From an uncultured Alistipes sp. (GTDB lineage Bacteria; Bacteroidota; Bacteroidia; Bacteroidales; Rikenellaceae), in contig UQYM01000001.1 of assembly GCA_900545315.1 (NCBI GenBank), forward strand, positions 84,551-148,550: a stretch of DNA of 64,000 nt, written 5' to 3'. This document shows, one piece after another, positions 43,948 through 52,305 of the stretch. The notes beneath the pieces are model-generated. The model ran no database searches, had not been told where the DNA came from, and was given only the letters and a program-made list of their open reading frames with translations. Positions within the stretch are counted from its first letter, which is position 1; each line of letters opens with the position of its first letter. A program made the translations under genes and the position numbers.

Positions 43948-44565
43948 TTATTGATCGTCCGTATCTATTTCCACCCCTTCCACTTTGGAAAGTCTCTCTA
44001 AAAGTTGCTCCGACCTGCTCTGCCGGATCGCAAGTGTCATTGTACAGAGGTTGTCGAACTGTTGGTCGATGATCTGTGGTTGCATCTCTTTGACAATACG
44101 CATCACATCGTTCATGGCCAGATAGCTGAAACGGATTTTTGTTTCAATATCGACCGTTCGTTGTTCGATCACCGCATTTTCCAGTACAAGGGCTGCCGAA
44201 GTTTTGTAGGCTTCGATAAGCCCCGGCACACCCAGCTTTGTTCCTCCGAAATAACGTACCACAACAATCAGTGCATAGGTTACCTCTTTGGACAACAGTT
44301 GGCCTAAAATTGGTCGGCCGGCTGTTGAGGAGGGCTCTCCGTCATCATTGGCCCGGAAGCTCTCCCCTTTGGGCCCCAAACGCCACGCATAGCAGTGATG
44401 AGTTGCATCATAATAGCGTTTATGCAGGGCATCCAGGTGTTCTTTGATCTCTGCCTCACTGCGAACCGGATAGGCGTAAGACAGAAATTTGCTCCCTTTG
44501 TCTTTGTACAGAGCTTCGGCTTCATCGCCCAGCGTATTGTAGGTATCGGAAGTCGTTTGCTCCAT
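43948..44565 (-). CDS. IMPACT / YigZ family protein
   Basis: A 205-residue member of the YigZ/IMPACT family, conserved from bacteria to eukaryotes, in which eukaryotic IMPACT regulates GCN2 and the bacterial role is poorly defined. Conserved blocks are KFLSYAYPVRSEAEIK, ATHHCYAWRLG and RANDDGEPSSTAGRPIL, followed by the RYFGGTKLGVPGL stretch and a C-terminal ferredoxin-like domain. The gene is 11 bases after lepB and 18 before pyrB in the minus-strand cluster. Confidence 0.92.
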   Translation of the reverse strand: MEQTTSDTYNTLGDEAEALYKDKGSKFLSYAYPVRSEAEIKEHLDALHKRYYDATHHCYAWRLGPKGESFRANDDGEPSSTAGRPILGQLLSKEVTYALIVVVRYFGGTKLGVPGLIEAYKTSAALVLENAVIEQRTVDIETKIRFSYLAMNDVMRIVKEMQPQIIDQQFDNLCTMTLAIRQSRSEQLLERLSKVEGVEIDTDDQ

Positions 44566-44576
44566 TGGGTCAATTG

Positions 44577-45950
44577 TTATTTAATTCTCGTAAACATCCG
44601 ATTCCAGCGGATATTTTTCGGGAATGATTTTTCTTTGTCTGTAGAGAAGAGCACCATTGAGGCTTTTCCCACAATGTGGTCTTCCGGCACAAATCCCCAA
44701 AAACGGGAATCAGCCGAATTGTGTCGGTTATCCCCCATCATGAAATAGTAATCCATTTTGAAGGTATATTCCTTAGCTGGCTGGTCGTTGATGTAGATTA
44801 CCCCGTTTTTCACCTCCAGTTTATTACCCTCATAAATCTCAATGATACGGCGATAAAGCGGAAGATTTTCAGGGGTTAGTTGTACAGTTGCCCCTTTGGC
44901 CGGGACCCATATGGGACCGTAATTATCGGCATTCCAGGCGTAATGATCAGGATCGTGTGGAAAGACGTTGGGATCAGCGCCTTCGGCTTCGTATTTGGCA
45001 ATCTCAACGACATTCCGCATGTTACGCACTCGATTCAGATTCTCATCGGTCAGAGGCAGAATATAGGTGCGTTCGGCTGCATCGTAGCTGATATCCGCCA
45101 TGGCAATCCCCATCTCCTCCAGTACCGTCGGATTGATAGTCGTTCCGTTTGTGCGGATGAAATAGACATATTGTTTTCCCGGAATGGGCTCTTGTTTTTT
45201 GCCGTTAACGAACAGATCGGAATGGATGACCTGAAGGGTATCTCCGGGCAATCCTACCGCCCGTTTGATGTAGTTTTCGCGTTTATCGACCGGACGCGTG
45301 ATGATCTCATGTTCAGCCAACAGCCGTACCCGTCCCAGGGAATCTCCATATCGCCGTTGATACTCGCGCAGAAAATCGTAATAATCGGCAGTCGGGTTAT
45401 CCAACAGAACGGTATCCCCGTCCGGGAAATTAAATACGACAGCATCGTTGTGTTGGATATGTCCCAGCCCTTTGAGTCGGTGGTAAGGCCAACTAATCCA
45501 CTCGACAAATGATTTTTTGGTCTGCGAAAGCGGCATGGTGTGGTGTACGAGCGGGAATGAGAGTGGCGTATTGGGCATGGCGGGACCATAAGCCACTTTG
45601 CTTACATAGAGGTAGTCTCCCACCAGCAAAGTCTTTTCCATCGAGGAGGTGGGAATCACATACATACCGAAAATAAAGGTTCGGATCAAGGTGACGGCGA
45701 TCACTGCAAAGAGGATCGATTCGATCCATTCCATGCTTTTTTTGTAGGTTTTCGAGCGTTGTTTGAGGGCTCGATGCCGACTTCCGATCCACCGATCGAG
45801 ATATTTAGAGATGTAGAGATCGTAGATGACCGGTAGGCCCAACAGTAGCCATAGGTTGCCAGTCCAGACAACGAATATCAACAGATAGATGATCGACACA
45901 GTGCCGAATTTCACCCATTTGTTGCTCCAGATTTGTTTGATCCTGTTCAC
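44577..45950 (-). CDS. lepB: Signal peptidase I
   Basis: A 457-residue type I signal peptidase that removes signal peptides from exported proteins. Membrane segments occur at about residues 18-45 and 78-98. The catalytic dyad is S103 (PTSSMEKTL) and K229 (YIKRAVGLPGD), and the final box is GDNRHNSADSRFWG. The protein is much longer than the E. coli enzyme, with inserts between the Ser and Lys boxes and again before the final box, as commonly seen in Bacteroidota. It follows dapB by 48 bases. Confidence 0.96.
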   Translation of the reverse strand: MNRIKQIWSNKWVKFGTVSIIYLLIFVVWTGNLWLLLGLPVIYDLYISKYLDRWIGSRHRALKQRSKTYKKSMEWIESILFAVIAVTLIRTFIFGMYVIPTSSMEKTLLVGDYLYVSKVAYGPAMPNTPLSFPLVHHTMPLSQTKKSFVEWISWPYHRLKGLGHIQHNDAVVFNFPDGDTVLLDNPTADYYDFLREYQRRYGDSLGRVRLLAEHEIITRPVDKRENYIKRAVGLPGDTLQVIHSDLFVNGKKQEPIPGKQYVYFIRTNGTTINPTVLEEMGIAMADISYDAAERTYILPLTDENLNRVRNMRNVVEIAKYEAEGADPNVFPHDPDHYAWNADNYGPIWVPAKGATVQLTPENLPLYRRIIEIYEGNKLEVKNGVIYINDQPAKEYTFKMDYYFMMGDNRHNSADSRFWGFVPEDHIVGKASMVLFSTDKEKSFPKNIRWNRMFTRIK

Positions 45951-45998
45951 GATTGACGTTTTTTTGTGAGTGAGGGCCTTTATCCGTTTCCGACGTAT

Positions 45999-46715
45999 TT
46001 AGGCCTTCATCAGATCCTTCATCGAGAAGATACCGGTTTTACCGTACAAGAACTCTGCCGCCAGTACGGCTCCCAGTGCAAAACCACGACGACTCTTGGC
46101 CATGTGGGTGATCGAGAGCGAGTCGACATCCGATTCGTAGGTAACGGTGTGGGTGCCGGGAACAACACTCCGACGAATGGCTACCACCTCCAACTCTTCG
46201 GGAACGGTCGTGGTGCCGCATACCCATTTCTGCTTGCGGTCGAGATTTTCGAGAATACCTTCGGCCAAAGTGACTGCCGTGCCACTCGGAGCATCTTTCT
46301 TTTGGGTGTGGTGGGTCTCTTCGATGGTGACATCATATTCGCCAAATCGGTTCATCAGTTGAGCCAGGCGACGGTTGATTTCGAAAAAGATATTCACACC
46401 GATGCTGTAATTCGAGGCATAGAAGAATGCTCCGGTTTTCTCTTTGCAGAGCTGTTCCACCTGGGGCAGTTTGTCGAGCCATGCGGTGGTTCCGCAGACC
46501 ACCGGGACGCCCGCTTCAAGACATTTGACTACATTGCCGTAAGCGGTTGAAGGCGTGGTAAATTCGATTGCGACATCGATCTCTTTAAGGTGTGCAGCAT
46601 CGAGGTCGTTGGTATTGTTCAGGTCGATAATCAGGGGAATTGTGTGGCCACGAGCGATCAGGATTTGTTCGATCTCCTTGCCCATTTTGCCGTAGCCTAT
46701 CAGAGCGATCTTCAT
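45999..46715 (-). CDS. dapB: 4-hydroxy-tetrahydrodipicolinate reductase
   Basis: A 238-residue DapB that reduces hydroxy-tetrahydrodipicolinate with NAD(P)H on the way to diaminopimelate and lysine. The N-terminal dinucleotide-binding IALIGYGKMGKEIEQ, the FTTPSTAYGNVVKCLE part, the catalytic-site EETHHTQKKDAPSGTA and the C-terminal GALLAAEF-like end are visible. It heads the ten-gene minus-strand cluster and is divergent from truA; a TATTTTTG -7 element is 18 bases upstream. Confidence 0.97.
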   Translation of the reverse strand: MKIALIGYGKMGKEIEQILIARGHTIPLIIDLNNTNDLDAAHLKEIDVAIEFTTPSTAYGNVVKCLEAGVPVVCGTTAWLDKLPQVEQLCKEKTGAFFYASNYSIGVNIFFEINRRLAQLMNRFGEYDVTIEETHHTQKKDAPSGTAVTLAEGILENLDRKQKWVCGTTTVPEELEVVAIRRSVVPGTHTVTYESDVDSLSITHMAKSRRGFALGAVLAAEFLYGKTGIFSMKDLMKA

Positions 46716-46732
46716 AGAGGTAATTGTTTCCG

Positions 46733-46740
46733 CAAAAATA
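46733..46740 (-). promoter_or_regulatory. -7 element (TATTTTTG) for the dapB cluster
   Basis: Minus-strand TATTTTTG fits TAnnTTTG and lies 18 bases before the dapB ATG, implying a leader of roughly ten bases. Confidence 0.55.
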
Positions 46741-46814
46741 GCTTAATTTTCTTGAAAAGCGAAAAAATAGCAGGGAACAGAAGGTGGGGTCTCGGTTAAT
46801 TTGGGACAAAATTT

Positions 46815-46822
46815 TATCTTTG
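46815..46822 (+). promoter_or_regulatory. -7 element (TATCTTTG) for truA
   Basis: TATCTTTG fits TAnnTTTG and ends 18 bases before the GTG start of truA, so the transcript leader would be about ten bases. No exact TTG -33. Confidence 0.55.
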
Positions 46823-46839
46823 TATGAAAATTCGATTCA

Positions 46840-47589
46840 GTGCGTTATTTTTTGGAGCTTTCCTATTTGGGAAAGGCATACAATGGTTGGCAGATTCAGC
46901 CCAATGCCCCATCTGTTCAGGAGACGTTGCAACGGGCTCTTTCGACGTTGTTGCGGACTCCGACGGGAGTGGTTGGGGCTGGTCGTACCGATACCGGGGT
47001 GCATGCCGCTTTTTATGTCGCACATTTCGATGTTGGTGAATCGTTAGCGGATCCACAGCGCTTTTGTTATCATTTGAACGCAATTCTGCCGGCTGATATT
47101 GCCGTGCAGCGAGTGCGACGGGTCAACGATGAGGCGCATGCCCGTTTTGATGCGACGGAACGCGAGTATAAATATTATGTTTCGCCCCGAAAAGATCCTT
47201 TCACGCGTGATGTGACCTACCAGCTGATTATGCCGCTCGATTTGGAGAAGATGAACCGTGCGGCCCGGACATTGTTAGGTGAGCAACTGTTTACCAGTTT
47301 CAGCAAGCTCCATTCCGGGAATAAAACCGATCTTTGTTGTGTGACAAAGGCTGAATGGAACGAAGTGGATGGACGTTATGTCTTCACGATTGCGGCGGAT
47401 CGTTTTTTGCGCAATATGGTACGAGCCATTGTAGGAACCCTGATCGAAGTGGGACGGGGCAAACGTTCTGTCGAGGAGTTCCAGTCCATCATTGCCGGGC
47501 GTGACCGGGCTTTGGCCGGGACATCGGCTCCTCCGCAGGGGCTGTTTTTGACCCGGGTGGACTATCCGGCGAAAATTTACAAGGATTAA
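46840..47589 (+). CDS. truA: tRNA pseudouridine(38-40) synthase
   Basis: A 249-residue TruA that converts uridines 38-40 in the anticodon stem to pseudouridine. The catalytic D51 is in GAGRTDTGVHA, the start VRYFLELSY matches the family N-terminus with GTG as first codon, and GAGRTD, YKYYV and RFLRNMVRAIVG blocks follow. The only ATG nearby (46824) is in another frame and gives no family similarity. The stop in frame just upstream (46825-46827) makes GTG at 46840 the first possible start. Confidence 0.95.
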   Translation: MRYFLELSYLGKAYNGWQIQPNAPSVQETLQRALSTLLRTPTGVVGAGRTDTGVHAAFYVAHFDVGESLADPQRFCYHLNAILPADIAVQRVRRVNDEAHARFDATEREYKYYVSPRKDPFTRDVTYQLIMPLDLEKMNRAARTLLGEQLFTSFSKLHSGNKTDLCCVTKAEWNEVDGRYVFTIAADRFLRNMVRAIVGTLIEVGRGKRSVEEFQSIIAGRDRALAGTSAPPQGLFLTRVDYPAKIYKD

Positions 47590-47638
47590 CAGTAGTTAAA
47601 CCAAATAAACCATAAATTAATTAGTAAACCGAAGAACC

Positions 47639-48790
47639 ATGAAAACTAAGATTCTGGAGAAATTCAAAACATTATACGGTGATGGTGCAGCATGTTATGC
47701 CTCTCCGGGCCGTGTCAATCTGATCGGCGAGCACACCGACTACAATATGGGCTTTGTGATGCCTGGGGCTATTGATAAAGCGATTTATGTAGCCATCAAA
47801 CCGAATGGTGGCAAGGTGAGTCATGTCTATTCGGTTGATTATGATGAAGCGGTTGACCTTGATTTTACCGGTGAAAAGCCGGCTCAGCAGTGGGCTTGCT
47901 ATGTATTTGGTGTGGTAAAAGAGATGGAAGAGCGTGGAGCCAAAGTCCCGGCCTTTGATATGACCTTTGGCGGTGACGTGCCTCTGGGGGCAGGTCTCTC
48001 CTCCTCTGCTGCATTGGAGAGTGCTGTTGGGTTCGCCCTGAACGACACTTTCAAACTGGGATTTACCCGCGAGGAGTTAGCGAAAATCGGACAGATGACT
48101 GAACACCACTACATTGGGGTGCGTTGCGGTATTATGGACCAGTTTGCTTCACTGTTCGGTGAAAAAGGTAAAATTGTACGTCTCGATTGCCGTTCGCTCG
48201 AATACAAACTCGAACCGTTTAATCCAGAGGCTGCAGGTTGCAAAGTGGTGTTGTTCGACACTCAGGTAAAGCATACATTGGCCTCTTCGGAATATAATGT
48301 TCGCCGTGCACAGTGCGAGGCCGGTGTAGCTGTTGTAGCTAAACATGTTCCAGGGGTTGAGTCTCTGCGTGATGTCACCATGGAGATGCTTAACAAGTAC
48401 AAAGATGAGATGGACGAAGTGGTTTATCGCCGTTGCAGCTTTGTCATCAACGAAAATCAGCGTCTGTTGGATGGTTGCGCCGCTTTGGAGCAGGGCGATT
48501 ATGTGACTTTCGGTCAGAAAGTGTACGGTTCGCACGAAGGTTTGAGCAAATGGTACGAAGTGAGCTGCAAAGAGCTCGATTTCTTGGTGGATATTGCCCA
48601 CAAAAATCCAGGTGTACTGGGAGCCCGCATGATGGGCGGCGGTTTTGGCGGTTGCACGATCAACATTGTCAAAACTGAGGCCTATGATGCCTATGTAGCC
48701 GAGATTACTGAGAAATTCGAAAAAGAGTTCGGCCACAAACCTCGTGTGATCGATGTAGTTATTTCGCAGGGTGCTCACAAAATCGAATAA
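47639..48790 (+). CDS. galK: Galactokinase
   Basis: A 383-residue GHMP-family kinase that phosphorylates galactose at C1, the first step of the Leloir pathway. The galactokinase signature GRVNLIGEHTDYN is near residue 24, the ATP-site PLGAGLSSSAALE near 115, and GARMMGGGFGGCTI near 330. It lies 49 bases after truA, and a small lipoprotein gene follows after 18 bases. galT, galE and galM are absent here; the secreted alpha-galactosidase 5.5 kb downstream could provide galactose. Confidence 0.97.
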   Translation: MKTKILEKFKTLYGDGAACYASPGRVNLIGEHTDYNMGFVMPGAIDKAIYVAIKPNGGKVSHVYSVDYDEAVDLDFTGEKPAQQWACYVFGVVKEMEERGAKVPAFDMTFGGDVPLGAGLSSSAALESAVGFALNDTFKLGFTREELAKIGQMTEHHYIGVRCGIMDQFASLFGEKGKIVRLDCRSLEYKLEPFNPEAAGCKVVLFDTQVKHTLASSEYNVRRAQCEAGVAVVAKHVPGVESLRDVTMEMLNKYKDEMDEVVYRRCSFVINENQRLLDGCAALEQGDYVTFGQKVYGSHEGLSKWYEVSCKELDFLVDIAHKNPGVLGARMMGGGFGGCTINIVKTEAYDAYVAEITEKFEKEFGHKPRVIDVVISQGAHKIE

Positions 48791-48808
48791 TTCAAGATCG
48801 AAGAAGCG

Positions 48809-49162
48809 ATGAAACGCTTTTGGTGTCTTTGTGTGGTTTTGGTTCTATTGGTGGGATCGGGCTGCACGAACGAAAAGGTAGAGGTTTACCCCTACTTCAT
48901 TGGGATTGACGAGTATCGTTCCGGAAGTTCATTGGTTGGTCCTATGCTCTATTTGCAATCGTTGGGTATTCCGGATCAATTTACCGTGGAGACTCAGGAT
49001 GACCGACAGGTTGCCGACAGTAAGGCTGCTGCGGTTTTTGAAACGGAAATGAGCAAAGTAGATCTGGTAATGATCGAGTCATTTGAAGGGTGTTATGTCC
49101 GTTATGTGCTGTTGGCACCCGATTCGACCACCCTTCAGCAATGTGAGTTCGGAACCAAATAA
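48809..49162 (+). CDS. Small lipoprotein, unknown function
   Basis: A 117-residue predicted lipoprotein. The N-terminal signal (MKRFWCLCVVLVLLVGSGC) ends in the lipobox VGSGC with Cys19 as the lipidation site. The mature part of about 98 residues is acidic, contains one further Cys pair (FEGCYVRYV and LQQCEFG) and no recognisable domain. It begins 18 bases after galK and ends at a strong terminator, so it should be co-transcribed with galK, though I cannot say whether it concerns galactose. Confidence 0.8.
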   Translation: MKRFWCLCVVLVLLVGSGCTNEKVEVYPYFIGIDEYRSGSSLVGPMLYLQSLGIPDQFTVETQDDRQVADSKAAAVFETEMSKVDLVMIESFEGCYVRYVLLAPDSTTLQQCEFGTK

Positions 49163-49179
49163 TCGCTGCTCGAGATATA

Positions 49180-49215
49180 AAAATAGGGAGACTTCAACGG
49201 AAGTCTCCCTATTTT
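49180..49215 (+). terminator. Terminator after galK-lipoprotein
   Basis: A perfect 16-base stem: 49180-49195 (starting AAAATAGGGAG) and 49200-49215, loop AACG. It carries A-run and T-run sides and probably works in both directions. Confidence 0.95.
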
Positions 49216-49464
49216 GTTTGGATTTTGTTTGGTGAGGGATGTGGCGCTGCTAGTCCCTATGGTCTTTATGGCGTGGAAGCATAGCCCTATCTGTGAAAAT
49301 TGCGCTACCAAGACTTGTACATGATTGAAGTGGCGTAAGACAACAGTACCGATAATAGTATGGCTACGTAGTGGTGCCAGTAATCGATAAATAGGATTTG
49401 ACGTACAATGTTTCGATGGAAGTCGCGAATTGGTGTTGCACGGCTGTCACCATAAAGAAAAACA

Positions 49465-49496
49465 AATCCCGCACCTGTTTGTCAAGGCGTGGGATT
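49465..49496 (-). terminator. Terminator of the C69 dipeptidase
   Basis: AATCCCGC (49465-49472) pairs with GTGGGATT (49489-49496) with one G-T pair, extended by CCT/AGG after a mismatch. On the minus strand it is followed by TGTTTTTCTTT. Confidence 0.8.
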
Positions 49497-49531
49497 GTTT
49501 TGTTATCAGGAATGGTTGTCTGACAATAAAA

Positions 49532-51220
49532 CTATTTCGGTAAGTTTTTGGTCTCAACAACTTTCAGTTTATCTCCGGTGCTGCCGGCAACAGCTTTTTG
49601 CCACTCTTCGTTGTAGCCTGGGAAATTCGGTGATGCAGGAATGTTACGTCCATTGCCGTTGTCTTGGAATTTACCGTCTTTTTCTTTCTTGACGTTGCCG
49701 TCCATGTATTTAACCAGCAGATATTGATCCAACTGCTGCCAACGATCGAACATGTTCTGTGCCGTGGTCACCGAGAAGTTGGTCAGGAAATCGATGGCCA
49801 GTTGTGGATCTTGCTTGTACAACAGCAGTGCAGCGGTATCGACTGCCGGAATCTCCTTTTCGTTACGGTTGTCGATCTCGTTGATGACTTTGATAATGTC
49901 TTTGCTGATCAGATCGTAGCGCAGATAGGCGAAGTTGGTGACGCGATTGAAGAGCCAGAAAGCGGAGGTCGGAGAGTATTCGGTCATGTGGCCGTTGCCT
50001 TCGCGGAAACACTCCGGAACGCGGGTTGAAGAGGTGTAGATCGGAGTGAGGCAAGAGGTACCCGAATCATCCACGCCGAACCACAGAATACCTCCGATAG
50101 CATCGGGTAGCCAGCTACGGGCCTGTCCCAACATCCAGAAACCGGTTTGCTGTGTTGCTACAGCACGTTCATTGAGATATTCTTGTCCATTCACCGGAAA
50201 ATTCATCGGACGCCAACGATATGGCAGATTGTGTCCACCGGCTCCGATGTCATTGCGCATATCCATCGGGGTATCTTCGAAGTGGTCGCGCATCAACCAA
50301 GCCACCTCTTTGACACTCAGTTTTTTGGTGGGTTTAACAAAGAGCGGCAGACGTTTCGAGGCATCATATCCCATCGCGTAGTCGAGATACTCCTCCATGC
50401 CTCCCTCGGTTACCCGATTGAAGGCACACCAAACGCGGGCTTCGCAAGCACGCAGTCCACTGAAATTGAGCGGCGCATAGGCATCAGCGAAACTAAAGTT
50501 TTTATTAGCTCCTTTGTAGAAGCCGGCCTCTTTGGCAAACGAAATGACATCGGGCGAATAGAGGCAATTTTCAGGATCGTTCAATGGAAATGTGGTGATG
50601 CGGGCTTGGTTGGCGTGCATGCCGATATAGCCTTCCGGCACGCGCATGGCTACCCATACAGCACCTTTGTTGACGTTTTTGCCATCGACCATTTTGACGC
50701 CTTTGCCGATCATCTCCATGTGCCAAACCTCATTGGGGTCGGCGATTGAGAAGGATTCGCCGCTGGAGCAGTAACCATAAGTATTGACCAGATCACTCAT
50801 CACTTTGATCGCTTCCCGTGCTGTTTTTGCACGCTGCAGTGTGGTGTAGATCAGAGTCCCGTAGTCGATAATACCGGTGGTATCACGCAGATTGCGGCCT
50901 CCGAAGGTGCTTTCAGTGATGATCAGTTGGTGCTCGTTCATATTGCCGACAGTCGAATAGGTTGAGGCAACCTGCGGAATTTCGCCGAGGTATTTGCCGG
51001 TATCCCATTCATAGACGGGCATCATGGTGCCTGCCGGATAGGTCGCTGCCGGATGAAAATAGAGGCAACCGTAAAGTTGGTGAGAATCGGCCGTATAGGT
51101 GATCATTGTGGAACCATCTACGGTCGCACCTTTCGATACGAGAATGTTTGTACAGGCATGGCTGTCGTAAGTGGCCATAACTGTGGCGGCAAGAAATAAA
51201 GCCGTCAGTTTTCTTTTCAT
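49532..51220 (-). CDS. Secreted C69 family dipeptidase
   Basis: A 562-residue Ntn-hydrolase of peptidase family C69 (PepD type), releasing dipeptides or cleaving dipeptides. A signal peptide (residues 1-22) is followed directly by C23 in HACTNILVSKGATVDGS; after processing this Cys would be the N-terminal nucleophile. The YGYCSSGESFSIADPNEVW stretch and further C69 blocks follow, and length fits the secreted Bacteroidota group. Export suggests peptide feeding outside the cytoplasm, in parallel with the exported C1B enzyme at 14815. A TACTTTTG -7 element is 54 bases upstream. Confidence 0.93.
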   Translation of the reverse strand: MKRKLTALFLAATVMATYDSHACTNILVSKGATVDGSTMITYTADSHQLYGCLYFHPAATYPAGTMMPVYEWDTGKYLGEIPQVASTYSTVGNMNEHQLIITESTFGGRNLRDTTGIIDYGTLIYTTLQRAKTAREAIKVMSDLVNTYGYCSSGESFSIADPNEVWHMEMIGKGVKMVDGKNVNKGAVWVAMRVPEGYIGMHANQARITTFPLNDPENCLYSPDVISFAKEAGFYKGANKNFSFADAYAPLNFSGLRACEARVWCAFNRVTEGGMEEYLDYAMGYDASKRLPLFVKPTKKLSVKEVAWLMRDHFEDTPMDMRNDIGAGGHNLPYRWRPMNFPVNGQEYLNERAVATQQTGFWMLGQARSWLPDAIGGILWFGVDDSGTSCLTPIYTSSTRVPECFREGNGHMTEYSPTSAFWLFNRVTNFAYLRYDLISKDIIKVINEIDNRNEKEIPAVDTAALLLYKQDPQLAIDFLTNFSVTTAQNMFDRWQQLDQYLLVKYMDGNVKKEKDGKFQDNGNGRNIPASPNFPGYNEEWQKAVAGSTGDKLKVVETKNLPK

Positions 51221-51273
51221 ATTCTGGGTTTTTGATTAATTTTGGTTCGTTTGTTCCGAGCGAACAGATCAAA

Positions 51274-51281
51274 CAAAAGTA
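51274..51281 (-). promoter_or_regulatory. -7 element (TACTTTTG) for C69 dipeptidase
   Basis: Minus-strand TACTTTTG fits TAnnTTTG, 54 bases before the ATG at 51220. Confidence 0.5.
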
Positions 51282-51320
51282 GCGAAATTTCTACAATATA
51301 CACAGTTTAGTCTGACAGAT

Positions 51321-51989
51321 ATGGCGATTGCTGATAAATTGAAAGAGATACAGAGTTCTTTACCGGCTCATGTTCGTTTGGTTGCGGTTTCAAAGACCTA
51401 TCCGGCAGAGGTGGTACGTGAGGCGTATGATGCCGGTCAGCGGCTATTCGGAGAAAATCGTCCCCAGGAGATGGATGCGAAATATCATCAGCTTCCGACC
51501 GATATTGAGTGGCACATGATCGGCCATTTGCAGACCAACAAAGTCAAATTGATCATTCCGTATGTCTCCATGATTCATTCGGTGGATTCGGCCAAGCTGC
51601 TTGGGGTGATCAACGAACAGGCCTTGAAGCACAATCGTGTGGTGGACCTGCTTTTTGAGGTGCACATTGCCCAGGAGGAGAGCAAACACGGTTGGAATGC
51701 AGAAGAGTTGATCGATTATTTGCGAATCGGTGAGTATCGGACGTTGTCAGGCGTATGTTATCGGGGATTAATGGGGGTGGCTACCAATACCGATGACGAA
51801 CAGGTGGTCAAAGCTGAATTTACAGGTCTTCACGATTTGATGCAACGTTTGAAACCGGAGTTTTTCGATGATCGTTTCGATACCCTCTCGATGGGAATGA
51901 GTGGCGACTATCGTTTGGCCATAGCGTGCGGCAGCAATATGGTGCGTATTGGTAGCGCTATCTTCGGAGCACGTCAATATAATGTGTAA
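51321..51989 (+). CDS. YggS family pyridoxal phosphate homeostasis protein
   Basis: A 222-residue PLP-binding protein (YggS/PLPBP) that buffers free pyridoxal phosphate; no enzyme activity is known. The PLP lysine is K25 in LVAVSKTYP, and GENRPQEMDAK, WHMIGHLQTNK and the C-terminal SMGMSGDYRLAIACGSNMVRIG with IFGAR follow, the standard TIM-barrel order. A monocistronic gene, divergent from the C69 peptidase and closed by a terminator. Confidence 0.95.
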   Translation: MAIADKLKEIQSSLPAHVRLVAVSKTYPAEVVREAYDAGQRLFGENRPQEMDAKYHQLPTDIEWHMIGHLQTNKVKLIIPYVSMIHSVDSAKLLGVINEQALKHNRVVDLLFEVHIAQEESKHGWNAEELIDYLRIGEYRTLSGVCYRGLMGVATNTDDEQVVKAEFTGLHDLMQRLKPEFFDDRFDTLSMGMSGDYRLAIACGSNMVRIGSAIFGARQYNV

Positions 51990-52305
51990 TCTCTGAAGCT
52001 TTAGCATGCAGGATTACATTCATCGTATTGGTGCCATTTTTTATTAAGTTACCGCGCAGGGTGAACAAGCATGTGCGCGTAAATATCAGGGAGTGCTCCA
52101 AGCTGGAGCACTCCCTGTTTTTCTAAGATGTCAGATTTGCTGTGTCGTAAAGTTGAGTCGTCGAGAGTGCTTATCCATATACCAGCAGATTATGTCTCCT
52201 CTCTCTTTCCCCTGATTCCATGAATTCCTGACAGCGTATCCGATGATTAATTGCAGTTACGCCTACGGCACGAATGTGTGTAATCCAACTTGAAATGAAT
52301 CGATA
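51990..52305. other. Convergent spacer, terminator only
   Basis: Apart from the terminator at 52087-52117, I see no gene or RNA in these 316 bases between yggS and the M23-LysM gene. Confidence 0.6.
52087..52117 (+). terminator. Terminator after yggS
   Basis: CAGGGAGTGCTCCA (52087-52100) and TGGAGCACTCCCTG (52104-52117) form a perfect 14-base stem with loop AGC, followed by TTTTT. Confidence 0.94.

Larger units (their letters stand above)
49163..49531. other. Convergent spacer with two terminators
   Basis: This 369-base spacer contains a terminator for each flanking gene (49180-49215 and 49465-49496). Between them I see no gene, tRNA or repeat. Confidence 0.65.

Noticed and set aside
46824..47039. 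Open frame starting at the ATG at 46824 over the truA start
   Set aside because: It is out of frame with truA, which shows clear family motifs; the alternative translation shows no family similarity.
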